Positions 25,474-33,671 of a stretch of 64,000 nucleotides of DNA are shown in pieces. The position numbers were made by a program, and so were the translations under genes. This DNA is from Helicobacter mustelae. GTDB taxonomy: Bacteria; Campylobacterota; Campylobacteria; Campylobacterales; Helicobacteraceae. The number at the start of each line of letters is the position of its first letter. The stretch's first letter is position 1. The notes beneath the pieces were generated by a model, which worked only from the letters and a program-made list of their open reading frames with translations, was not told where the DNA came from and ran no database searches. The stretch spans positions 1,426,001-1,490,000 of the forward strand of contig NZ_LS483446.1 in NCBI RefSeq assembly GCF_900476215.1, in the 5' to 3' direction.

Positions 25474-28125
25474 CTAGCCTGTGTTACGCAGGCCCTGAGC
25501 GATGCCTATGATGGTGCTATGGATCTCCTCTAATAGGCGGGTTTTTTGTTTTTCATAATGGGATTTTTGATAGCGCTTGATGAGTTCAATCTGCAAAAGA
25601 TTGAGTGCATTTACAGTGGGCTTGCGCATGAGAATGGATTTTCTAATCTCTGGCTGAGAGCAAAGCAGCTCACTTTCATCGCGAATCCATAGAATGTATT
25701 CCATGGTTTTGTCATATTCCTCTGCGATCATGCCCCAGATCTTATTCCCCAAGGCCTCATCATCAATAAATGCATTATAAAATCCTGCGATCTCTAAATC
25801 CACCTTCAAAAAGGCTTGAGAAATATTGTCAATTGTGGCGCGAAAAAAATCTGATTCTAGATAGGACTGACGCAATGCGTTTTTGTCCTCAATTGCCAAG
25901 AGACCGCTGCCAAGACCATACCATGCTGGAATAATGCTGCGATTTTGCGTCCAGGCAAACACCCAAGGAATGGCGCGCAAATCCTCTACTTTGGCGGTGT
26001 CCTTGCGCTTGCTAGGACGTGAGCCCAGATTGAGCTGCTGAATGAATTCAATAGGGGTGGCAGCCTTGAAATAATCCATAAATCCTGCTGTCCCATACAC
26101 AAGCTCGCGATACTTGAGATAGGATTGTTCTGAAATTTTTTGCATCTGTCCTCTATGAGATCTTGTGATCTCACACATCTTAGCATCCAAGTCATCATGA
26201 GCAATGTCATGGGTGCAAAATGCATCAAGACAGGATTTTTTGAGCAATGCGCTCAATGTATTGGCAAAATTAAAATCCGCACTCATGGGGCTTAGATATT
26301 TAGAGCCAATAATCTCGCCCTGCTCTGTGACCTTGAGCATCCCATTCACGCTCCTAGGGGGTGCGGCAAGCAGAGCAGATTCTAATGTCCCACCCCCACG
26401 GCTCACGCTCCCACCCCTGCCATGGAAGAGCTTGAAGGTTATCTTTAGGCTCTCGCCAAGCTTGATGAGATCATAGATTGCACTATGAAGATTGTAATTG
26501 CTTGCAAAAATCCCCCCATCCTTGCTGGAATCTGAATATCCCACCATGATTTCCTGAGTGGATGCGCAATCCTTGAGATAGAGGCTGTAGTGAGGATTTT
26601 TGCTAAGGGTGAGGAGAATCTCTTTGGAATGCTTGAGATCTTGGATTGTCTCAAATAATGGAGTAATGGCAATCTGTGCACTCTGCCCTGGGATCCAAAG
26701 CCTATTTTGCTTGATAAACCAAAGGATGGTCAATAAATCACTAGCATCTGTAGTCATAGAAAGGATAAAAGAGTGCAGAATCTCTTCTGAGATATGACGC
26801 TTCCCCCAGGCAATGGAGACAAAAATCTCAATCACATTTTGCGTATCCCTGCTAAGGCTAGGCAAAATCTCAGAGAGAATGGATTTGGGAGAATCTAGCG
26901 CTTGATTTAAAATCTCTATTTTTTTCTCTTCGCTAAGGGATCCAAAATCATTATCACACATCCCAAGCAGACAGAAAATCTCGCTAATTGCCTCCTGAAA
27001 GACACTTTTATGCTCGCGAAAATCCAAATGCAACAAAGAAAAATCTGCTAACAAAACAAGATTTCGAAACTCTTTGAGACTGCGCGTGCAATGCTCTGGG
27101 GCACTATCTATCAATAAATCAATATCTGCAAGCAATTCCTTGGCACTATGATAGACAAACTCCTCTCTCCAATTGGTATTGATGCCTATGAAGCGATTTT
27201 GGAGTTTCTTTTTGATCAAAAAGAGTTTGGTGCGAAAGGGCTCTTTGCTATAGAGTCTAAAGCTATCTAAATGCTCTTTTTCTCTCTGGATGCTTCTCAA
27301 AAGCTCCTCAGAAATATTGCAAAAATCCTGAGAGATGGAGAGCTCACGAATGAGCTTCTCTACTTTTTTGATATAAAGATTGATAAGGAGCTTGTGTTGG
27401 GTTTTCATAACTTGTGTCATGAGTTCATTGCTTACAAATGGATTCCCATCACGATCCCCACCAATCCAGCTGCCCAGTCGTATGGGGGATTTGCTAAGAG
27501 GCTTTGGCAAAAGAGCGCTTAGCATGTTTAGGGTTTTTTGCGCACTATTTAGGATGCTTGTCTCAATGATATAGAGCAAATTATCCAATTCAAACAAGAC
27601 CTCTAGCTTTTGACTGCGCACCAAATGGGTGCGCCAAAGCAAATGCAAGCGATAATTGATGTCTTCTATGAGTTCTTCATCATGCAACTCAAAAATTTTA
27701 TGCAAATCGCGATTAATGGCATAATGTGCTTCCAAAAATGTCCGCCTGCGAGATTCTGTAGGATGGGCGGTGAATACAGGATAAAACTCCATTTTGTTAA
27801 TGATTTCTTGGATGTCCTCTGGATCAAATCCCTGAGCGATAAGCTCCTCATAGGTTTGTGCGATCTTTTGTAGAGGCTTAGCAGTCTTGATGTTATAGCG
27901 CTCTTGGATGATATTTAGCAAAATATTATAGAGCGAAAAAGCCTTGATGACCTCAAGGGTTTTATTGTTTTGGATAATTTGGGTGAGCAAGGAGGAGGTG
28001 CATTCCTGCTTGTTCAAAGCCAAGATAAAAGCATCAAAAAACTCCGCCGCTAGAGCATCTGTGCTCTGCAACATCTTGCGCATCAATTCCATAATAAATT
28101 GTTTTTCTCTCTCAAAGTCACTCAT
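25474..28125 (-). CDS. ppc: Phosphoenolpyruvate carboxylase
   Basis: This 883-residue anaplerotic enzyme makes oxaloacetate from PEP and bicarbonate. YPVFTAHPTESRRRTF holds the catalytic His. GSWIGGDRDGNPFV, MVGYSDSSKDGGIFASNY and the glycine loop FHGRGGSVSRGGG are all intact, followed by the C-terminal IP-VFAWTQNR region and the final QGLRNTG, where the conserved C-terminal Gly is present. Length is normal for bacteria. As I recall, H. pylori has no PEPC, so this separates the organism from the gastric model. It stands alone: lpxD converges from the left and a 137-bp gap separates it from the SMR pair. Confidence 0.97.
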   Translation of the reverse strand: MSDFEREKQFIMELMRKMLQSTDALAAEFFDAFILALNKQECTSSLLTQIIQNNKTLEVIKAFSLYNILLNIIQERYNIKTAKPLQKIAQTYEELIAQGFDPEDIQEIINKMEFYPVFTAHPTESRRRTFLEAHYAINRDLHKIFELHDEELIEDINYRLHLLWRTHLVRSQKLEVLFELDNLLYIIETSILNSAQKTLNMLSALLPKPLSKSPIRLGSWIGGDRDGNPFVSNELMTQVMKTQHKLLINLYIKKVEKLIRELSISQDFCNISEELLRSIQREKEHLDSFRLYSKEPFRTKLFLIKKKLQNRFIGINTNWREEFVYHSAKELLADIDLLIDSAPEHCTRSLKEFRNLVLLADFSLLHLDFREHKSVFQEAISEIFCLLGMCDNDFGSLSEEKKIEILNQALDSPKSILSEILPSLSRDTQNVIEIFVSIAWGKRHISEEILHSFILSMTTDASDLLTILWFIKQNRLWIPGQSAQIAITPLFETIQDLKHSKEILLTLSKNPHYSLYLKDCASTQEIMVGYSDSSKDGGIFASNYNLHSAIYDLIKLGESLKITFKLFHGRGGSVSRGGGTLESALLAAPPRSVNGMLKVTEQGEIIGSKYLSPMSADFNFANTLSALLKKSCLDAFCTHDIAHDDLDAKMCEITRSHRGQMQKISEQSYLKYRELVYGTAGFMDYFKAATPIEFIQQLNLGSRPSKRKDTAKVEDLRAIPWVFAWTQNRSIIPAWYGLGSGLLAIEDKNALRQSYLESDFFRATIDNISQAFLKVDLEIAGFYNAFIDDEALGNKIWGMIAEEYDKTMEYILWIRDESELLCSQPEIRKSILMRKPTVNALNLLQIELIKRYQKSHYEKQKTRLLEEIHSTIIGIAQGLRNTG

Positions 28126-28262
28126 AAGAAATCCTTATTGATTTTCTTCCCATTATATAAAAAACAACAAAGGGGCAGAAAACCATTGCATTTCTTGCAA
28201 GGATCCTAGAGATTTCTATGCTTTTTACCCAAGAATCCAGTTGCATTTTTGTGAAAGAATTT

Positions 28263-28577
28263 TTAAGAGATGTGCAGCAAAACAATAGAAAATAGCACGC
28301 AGATTACCCCCAAGATCCCAATTTTGTTGATTTTTTCACCAAAGAAAAAATACCCTCCCAAGATCGTGCCAACAATGCCAATGGCTCCCCAACTTGCATA
28401 GGCGATGCTTAGGGGCATAAAATCCATCGCAAAAGAAATGGCCACAAATGCAATCAATACCGCACAAATTGCGCCCACCCCATAAAATTTATTGGCAAAG
28501 CCATTAGATTTTTTTAGCAAGAGATTGGCCAATATATCAAGCAGTGCAGCCATGAGCACAAAAAATATGCCCATCAT
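28263..28577 (-). CDS. Small multidrug resistance (SMR) family protein, second of a pair
   Basis: This 104-residue protein has four membrane helices typical of SMR exporters. Helix 1 has ALLDILANLLLKKS, with an acidic residue in the helix where EmrE has its essential Glu14 (here Asp). AYASWGAIGIVGTILGGYFF covers the family loop W and the G-IG motif. It overlaps the upstream SMR gene by four bases (ATGA), so the two probably act as a hetero-oligomeric pair like EbrAB or YkkCD. Substrates are unknown; guanidinium or quaternary cations are typical for the family. Confidence 0.85.
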   Translation of the reverse strand: MMGIFFVLMAALLDILANLLLKKSNGFANKFYGVGAICAVLIAFVAISFAMDFMPLSIAYASWGAIGIVGTILGGYFFFGEKINKIGILGVICVLFSIVLLHIS

Positions 28578-28912
28578 TCCCCCTCATCCCCAAGATGAAT
28601 CAAAACAATCCCCAAGATTCCAAGCCCAATACCAAGCTTTTGATAAAGACTTAGCACCTCATCAAAGCAAAATGCCCCAATGAGGGAAATGAGAATAATC
28701 CCCAATGCCTCCCACATCGCATAAGCCAGGCCAATAGAAATCCTCTTGATGGCCAATCCCATGAAAAAATAAGAAAGCATAATAAAGCCTGCCATAAATC
28801 CATATCGCAACAATAAAGAATCCTCAAAAAACCTCAGGCTACCGCTGCCCAAAACCTCCATAACGATTGCCAGAATCAAAAAAATCCAAGATTTTTGCAC
28901 GGGATTTAGCAT
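28574..28912 (-). CDS. Small multidrug resistance (SMR) family protein, first of a pair
   Basis: This 112-residue SMR protein has four helices: FLILAIVMEVLGSGSLRF has the conserved membrane Glu (E in VMEV), and GLAYAMWEALGIILISLIGAF carries the W-E-x2-G-I signature. It has a short basic N-terminus, and its stop overlaps the start of its partner. The two proteins differ in helix 1 acidic residue and loop charges, as expected for an antiparallel heterodimer. Confidence 0.87.
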   Translation of the reverse strand: MLNPVQKSWIFLILAIVMEVLGSGSLRFFEDSLLLRYGFMAGFIMLSYFFMGLAIKRISIGLAYAMWEALGIILISLIGAFCFDEVLSLYQKLGIGLGILGIVLIHLGDEGE

Positions 28913-28981
28913 TTTTTTCCTTCAGTTTTCAAATTTTAGAAAATGAAAAATTCAAAAAAGTTCTATCCAATTTGTAAGTTG

Positions 28982-29857
28982 CTATTTTTTGGGATTTGTC
29001 ACTTTTTTCCTGCTAGCTTTTTGCAAAGAATCTCTTTGCTTGCATGCAACAAAATAAATCACCCCGCTAAATGCAAGCATCACAATGCTTAAAATCTGCC
29101 CCATGGAAAACATGCCAAAATACGTCCCCAGCTGCTCATCAGGCTGCCTGAAATACTCACTTACAAATCGCGCGATGCTATAAGCCACGCCGTAAGCCAC
29201 GATGAGAGAGCCCTGCATAGTGCTTTTTTTGCTCACAAAAAACACCACAAAAAACACCACAACTCCCTCCAAAAATGCCTCGATCAACTGACTGGGATAG
29301 CGCAGCTGGCCATTTACCAAGATCCCCAAAAAATCCCATTTGGGATTGGTGATGACCCGCCCAACAAGTTCTTGATTGAGGAAATTCCCCACACGGCCAA
29401 AAACATAGGCCAGCGGAACGCTGATGGCAATAACATCTAGAAGCATCAAAAAATGCACTTTTTTAAAATAAGAAAACAAGATACTAGAGAGCAAAAATCC
29501 CACCAAAGCCCCATGATAACTCATCCCACGGATCCCCACAAAATTCCCCGCCTCATCCCAGGGATTAAAAATCTGCCAAGGGTGCAGCAAATAATACTCC
29601 CAATAAGGATCATAAATGAAGATGTATCCAATGCGCGCACCCAAAATCACGCCAATCTCTGCCCAGATAAAATAGCCCTCCAGAGTCATGGCACTAATAG
29701 GAAAGCGCTTTTTGTCCCCTCTAATCCAAAACTTTGCCAAAAGTAGCGCGCAAATCAATGCACTCAAATATGCAAGGCTATACCAATGCACCTCAAAACC
29801 AAAGGCCTCAAATGCCACTGGATCCAATCGGGAGTAAATCTCATTCCAAGAATTCAT
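28982..29857 (-). CDS. lgt: Prolipoprotein diacylglyceryl transferase
   Basis: This 291-residue inner-membrane enzyme puts diacylglycerol on the lipobox cysteine. Signature GMSYHGALVGFLLSSILF contains the essential His-Gly, and PLAYVFGRVGNFLNQELVGR carries the GRxGNFxNxE-GR motif. SQLIEAFLEG and FVSEYFRQPD follow. Seven hydrophobic helices are visible. A 12-bp perfect tandem repeat at 29235–29258 produces a VVFFVVFF stretch in one of the later helices. It is first in the conserved block lgt, RluA-family enzyme, waaA, flgZ, NIF3 that I recall from H. pylori, with an extra small gene inserted next to it. Confidence 0.95.
   Translation of the reverse strand: MNSWNEIYSRLDPVAFEAFGFEVHWYSLAYLSALICALLLAKFWIRGDKKRFPISAMTLEGYFIWAEIGVILGARIGYIFIYDPYWEYYLLHPWQIFNPWDEAGNFVGIRGMSYHGALVGFLLSSILFSYFKKVHFLMLLDVIAISVPLAYVFGRVGNFLNQELVGRVITNPKWDFLGILVNGQLRYPSQLIEAFLEGVVVFFVVFFVSKKSTMQGSLIVAYGVAYSIARFVSEYFRQPDEQLGTYFGMFSMGQILSIVMLAFSGVIYFVACKQRDSLQKASRKKVTNPKK
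29235..29258 (-). repeat. Two perfect 12-bp tandem copies inside lgt
   Basis: The unit ACAAAAAACACC (plus strand) occurs twice in direct succession and keeps frame. It duplicates a VVFF-like four-residue step in a transmembrane helix of Lgt. Confidence 0.9.
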
Positions 29858-30168
29858 AGCACCTCTTTGAATAGAACTTCAAATTTATCACTCAAATGCA
29901 ACTCTTCAAAGGATTTGATCAAGCGAAAATCATCAGTGACAATCTTGATATTCCATTGGTCATTTTCTCTAAGCTTTAGTAGAAATCCAAAAAAGTAATT
30001 CTCCAGCGGAAAGCAGTGATCAAAAACAAGCACTAGGGGATTTTGCTTATCGCAAGCTTTTAAAATCTCATCAAAGTGCGATTTGAATTCCAAAAATGCC
30101 TCATAATCCTTGAACTTCCCTCTGCAAACGATGCAATCCTTGCTCCCCTCAAGTCGATGCGCCCTCAT
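29854..30168 (-). CDS. Small STAS-like protein of unknown function
   Basis: This 104-residue protein overlaps lgt and the pseudouridine synthase by four bases each, so it is a genuine member of the operon. The middle, NPLVLVFDHCFPLENYFFGF, then IKIVTDDFRLIKSFEELHLS and DKFEVLF, looks like the STAS fold core: a beta strand ending in D, a helix, strand I-IV and the last helix with F-L. The conserved D-S/T-G of anti-sigma antagonists is not present. An N-terminal CIVC motif is of note. I do not recognise an orthologue, and a fold assignment is inference. Confidence 0.65.
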   Translation of the reverse strand: MRAHRLEGSKDCIVCRGKFKDYEAFLEFKSHFDEILKACDKQNPLVLVFDHCFPLENYFFGFLLKLRENDQWNIKIVTDDFRLIKSFEELHLSDKFEVLFKEVL

Positions 30169-30902
30169 TCCCCACCAAAATCTTGAAATTCTTTGGGCAG
30201 GGGGGCATGAAATTCATAATCAAAGATCTTAATCTTGCTGGCATGCAACATAACGCGCCTTGCACTCATGCCACCATAAAGCCTATCGCCTATAATGCTG
30301 TGCCCAATATGCTTGAGATGCACGCGAATTTGATGCGTGCGACCTGTTTGTATAACCGCTTTGATGAGGGTTTTTTTGCCAATGATTTTCAAGGGATCGA
30401 TGTACGTGACAGCACTTAGGCCATCTTGATGGATTCTACTTTTGGCAAAGCCCTTTTTTGTAGTTAGAATGGGTGCAGTAATGGTCTGTGGCTCACTAAG
30501 AAAGCCAGAGACTAGGGCGATGTATTCCTTATAGACCTCTTGGTCTTTGAAGGCTTTTTTTGCCCTCTTGTGAAAATCACTCTCCCCTCGCACCAACAAA
30601 ATTACACCACTTGTCTCCTTATCAAGGCGATGGAGCAAAACCCATCCATCAAACATCTCTGCGAGATCGTAGCTCTCAAGAAATGCTGGCTTTATAAGGG
30701 CTAGGAGATTTTCATCTTGAAATAAAATTTCTGGCTTTGGAGGAGGGGCTACATCAAAGAGGGTGTGACTGGGATATTCTGCACGCGCGATGCCTACCTT
30801 TTTGCCCGCCACACTCACAAGTCCCTTGTCAATGAGCTCCTTTGCTTTGTTGTGTGAGATTTTTTTCTGCAGACTTAAGATTTTATAGGCTTTTTGTCTC
30901 AC
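30165..30902 (-). CDS. RluA-family RNA pseudouridine synthase with S4 domain
   Basis: This 245-residue protein has an N-terminal S4 RNA-binding domain (residues 1–45, SHNKAKELIDKGLVSVAGKK). The catalytic domain carries the RluA signature VLLHRLDKETSGVILLVRG with the catalytic Asp, then AVIQTGRTHQIRVHLKHIGH and GDRLYGG. It isomerises uridine in rRNA or tRNA; the exact site cannot be told from sequence alone. It overlaps waaA by four bases, and the same neighbour order is recalled from H. pylori. Confidence 0.92.
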   Translation of the reverse strand: MRQKAYKILSLQKKISHNKAKELIDKGLVSVAGKKVGIARAEYPSHTLFDVAPPPKPEILFQDENLLALIKPAFLESYDLAEMFDGWVLLHRLDKETSGVILLVRGESDFHKRAKKAFKDQEVYKEYIALVSGFLSEPQTITAPILTTKKGFAKSRIHQDGLSAVTYIDPLKIIGKKTLIKAVIQTGRTHQIRVHLKHIGHSIIGDRLYGGMSARRVMLHASKIKIFDYEFHAPLPKEFQDFGGE

Positions 30903-32119
30903 AAGATCTCCTCAATGAGTGCATCCAAGCCGCATTGCTCTGCCTTGATCCTAGCATGGGGCAATTTCTCAAAATTGAGCATCTTATCTTGCAATTCACT
31001 TGCATTTTGGGCGATCTCATAGCCCTCAATATAATCAAAAAGTACATATTGGTTAAAGATATAAGGCCCGCTAATAAGACGGGTGCCAAAAAATGCGGGC
31101 TCCAAAGGATTGTGTCCACCAACCTCCACAAAACTCCCACACAAGATCACTAAATCTGCGATGCGATAAATATTATTCAATTCCCCCAGGATATCTACAA
31201 GCACCACATCCATCTCCTCATTGATGCCTCCATCTGAGAGTCTAGATACCCTAAAGCCCTCAAGCATCTTATAAACCTCATCAAAGCGCTCTGGATGCCT
31301 AGGAGCTAAAATGAGCAAAGATTGTGGATAGGCATGGAGGAATCTTGCAAACACACTTAATACAAGTTCCTCCTCCTCTGGATGACTGCTAGCTGCCACC
31401 ACTACAAATTTTTTGGGCTTGTGATAGAGCTTGGTGATCTCAATCTTGCTATAAATCTTCAAATTTCCACAAATTTTGATATTCTTGGCCCCTAGACTCT
31501 CTAGGCGCAATACATCATTTTTGCTCTGGGCAAAAACCCTATCAATCCGCTCAAACACTTCTTTGTAATAGGCCCTTAGCTTGAGATATTTGTCATAGGA
31601 GCGATCGGAAATGCGCGCATTGATAAGCAGGGTCTTTGCTCCCAGGGTTTTTGCAAGAAAAAAAGGCATATACCAAAGCTCAGATTCTGTAACTACAAAG
31701 CTTTTTAGTTGTTTTAATGCTGGCTTCCAACGCCATACAAAAAGCTCAAATGGCAGGTAGCGCACCTCAAAATTAGGCTCCATTCCAAAGGTTTTTTGCC
31801 CAAGATCATGACCGGTTTGTGTGGTCGTGGTAAGCAAGAGTTTTTTTTCTTTGGAAAGCAGGGATTTGATGATGGGCTCAAGCGATCTAACTTCGCCAAA
31901 AGAACAGGCATGCAGCCAAATTTCTACCCCATTACTCGGGGGTTTTTGACAGCCAAAAAATCTCGCTGGAAGGGATTTGCGGTATTTTTGCTTTACTGTT
32001 AGCAGTAGCAAAAGAGGAAGTAGCAGCACATATGCCAAGGAAAGAACAAAAAAATAAATCAAGCGTTTCAAAACAAATCTTAATCCTGGATGTACAAAAT
32101 CCTGCCACAATGGGGACAA
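30899..32119 (-). CDS. waaA: 3-deoxy-D-manno-octulosonic acid transferase (Kdo transferase)
   Basis: This glycosyltransferase adds Kdo to lipid IVA in LPS core synthesis. An N-terminal membrane anchor (LIYFFVLSLAYVLLLPLLLL) is followed by GVEIWLHACSFGEVRSLEPI with the acceptor-site Glu, TESELWYMPFF, ARISDRSYDKYLK, and the GT-B C-domain with AASSHPEEEELVL, RHPERFDEV and GGHNPLEPAFFG. The ATG at 32119 overlaps flgZ by 40 bases. A TTG at 32071 just before KRLIYFF is an alternative start that would leave no overlap, so the first 16 residues are uncertain. Confidence 0.95.
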   Translation of the reverse strand: MSPLWQDFVHPGLRFVLKRLIYFFVLSLAYVLLLPLLLLLTVKQKYRKSLPARFFGCQKPPSNGVEIWLHACSFGEVRSLEPIIKSLLSKEKKLLLTTTTQTGHDLGQKTFGMEPNFEVRYLPFELFVWRWKPALKQLKSFVVTESELWYMPFFLAKTLGAKTLLINARISDRSYDKYLKLRAYYKEVFERIDRVFAQSKNDVLRLESLGAKNIKICGNLKIYSKIEITKLYHKPKKFVVVAASSHPEEEELVLSVFARFLHAYPQSLLILAPRHPERFDEVYKMLEGFRVSRLSDGGINEEMDVVLVDILGELNNIYRIADLVILCGSFVEVGGHNPLEPAFFGTRLISGPYIFNQYVLFDYIEGYEIAQNASELQDKMLNFEKLPHARIKAEQCGLDALIEEIL

Positions 32120-32784
32120 TTGACAATGTCATTGCTTTGCTTAACTTCTGCAAAAACACGATCATTGATACGGATGAAGCAGCCCCCACAGGCCTTCTTT
32201 TTGATCGGGACGACACTGGTATTTTTGGCCCATTTTCGAATCTTTTCATAGAAAACTGCAAGCTTATTATCCAGGGAAGCATAGAGCTCTTGCTTTTGGA
32301 TATAGAGTCTTTCTTGCTCAGCCTTAATGGTTTCAATCTCCTTTGCACTTGCGGCCTCTTGTGCTGCAACCCCATCTTGTATCTGGAGAATTTCTTTTTC
32401 GATTTCTAGGACTTTTTCTTTTTTTCTTTCTTTTTCCTGCTCGATGCGCTGGATGTCTTGATTGGCTTTGGAAAGCTGCTCTTTTGCCAAATCTTCCTCG
32501 ATAGCCAGGGAATTTATCTCGCGCTCAGATTTTACTTCGCTGCGTTTTTTGGCGGCATTCTCGATGCGAATGGAACTTTCCTCAATGGTATTTTGTGCAT
32601 TTTTGATCCGCAAATCCAGCTCATCTTGCTCTTCTTTGAGAAGAGTAATCTGAGACTCTTTCTTGGATTTTTCGTGCAGTAGAGCCTCGATTTTTGAGCG
32701 CTCTTGGAGGATTTTTGGCTCAAGGAGGTCAATTGCTTTGTCCAAATTGGCCGCTTGAATAAGTTGCTGCAAATGTTTGTTCAT
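32080..32784 (-). CDS. flgZ: Zinc-ribbon coiled-coil protein, FlgZ (HP0958-type)
   Basis: This 234-residue protein has a long alpha-helical hairpin (residues 5–175, rich in Glu, Lys and Leu) and a C-terminal zinc ribbon CGGCFIRINDRVFAEV with CPHCGRILY. H. pylori HP0958 (FlgZ) has this layout. From memory of that literature, it protects sigma-54 RpoN from degradation and also binds flaA mRNA, so it is needed for flagellar assembly. The identity is supported by gene order next to waaA and NIF3. Confidence 0.9.
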   Translation of the reverse strand: MNKHLQQLIQAANLDKAIDLLEPKILQERSKIEALLHEKSKKESQITLLKEEQDELDLRIKNAQNTIEESSIRIENAAKKRSEVKSEREINSLAIEEDLAKEQLSKANQDIQRIEQEKERKKEKVLEIEKEILQIQDGVAAQEAASAKEIETIKAEQERLYIQKQELYASLDNKLAVFYEKIRKWAKNTSVVPIKKKACGGCFIRINDRVFAEVKQSNDIVNCPHCGRILYIQD

Positions 32785-32814
32785 TCTGTGATCCTTACAA
32801 AAATTCTATGATCC

Positions 32815-33552
32815 CTATAAAAATTCAAATGGGTTTTTCGTGGTGCTAATTATAGCCTGATATCCCTTTTTTTGCAAAATTCTTTGTAGGATTTGCACAA
32901 AGCCACATTCAGATTCATAATGCATAATATCAATCAAACTCACCCCCATTGCCCTTGCTTGCATCCCATCATGATATTTGATATCTCCTGTAAGAAAACA
33001 AAAATTTTTATACCCCCTTACTTGAGGAAACAAACCAAAGCCGCTCCCGCACACAATCCCGATGCAAGAAATCTGCTCCCCTGCTCTGCAGACTTTGAGC
33101 ACAGGGAGGTCTAGGGCTCTTTGCACAGATGCTGCAAGCGCCTCTAATGAAGTGGGCTCTATGCTAGCAAATGCAATGCTTCCTTGCATTTGGGCATTTC
33201 TAAAGCCTAGCATCTCGCGCGCAACATAGAGATTGAGATGCGTGATGTCAAAATTTGTATGCATGGCAATGACACAAGATTTCTTTTCTATGAGCCTTTG
33301 GATAAGAATGGAGGGATAATCACAAAAATCCAGTCTTTTGAGAGCTTTGAAGATCAGGGGATGATGCACGATGATGAGGCTTCTTTCTCCTAAGCCCTCA
33401 ATCACAGCCTCATCAATCTCAAGGGCCAGCACGATGGAATCAAATTCATCTTCAAGACTGCCTAGCTGTAACCCACTATTATCCCAGCTCTCCTGCAGCT
33501 CAAAAGGAGAAATCTCTTGTAATAATGCATAAATTTCAGCCACCTTTGCCAT
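32815..33552 (-). CDS. NIF3 / YbgI-family dinuclear metal protein
   Basis: This 245-residue protein of the DUF34/NIF3 family carries ELQESWDNSGLQLG at the N-terminus, then LIIVHHPLIFKALKRLDF with the metal His-His and IAMHTNFDITHLNLYVAREM. The metal-site Glu/His near the C-terminus are in CFLTGDIKYHDGMQARAMGV and DIMHYESE. Metal coordination therefore looks complete. The biological role is unsettled. The ATG at 33552 is six bases after GGAG; an in-frame ATG at 33558 touches the site and is unlikely. It ends the conserved lgt-to-NIF3 block. Confidence 0.9.
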   Translation of the reverse strand: MAKVAEIYALLQEISPFELQESWDNSGLQLGSLEDEFDSIVLALEIDEAVIEGLGERSLIIVHHPLIFKALKRLDFCDYPSILIQRLIEKKSCVIAMHTNFDITHLNLYVAREMLGFRNAQMQGSIAFASIEPTSLEALAASVQRALDLPVLKVCRAGEQISCIGIVCGSGFGLFPQVRGYKNFCFLTGDIKYHDGMQARAMGVSLIDIMHYESECGFVQILQRILQKKGYQAIISTTKNPFEFL

Positions 33553-33671
33553 TTTCATCTCCTAAAATTTTCTAAAAGTCTATGCTAAATGTAGGCATGA
33601 GTGCGTCAAAAAAAGCACAAACACCAGAGCACCAAAAAATAAAAACACGGCCACCACACAAGCCTAGCAGA

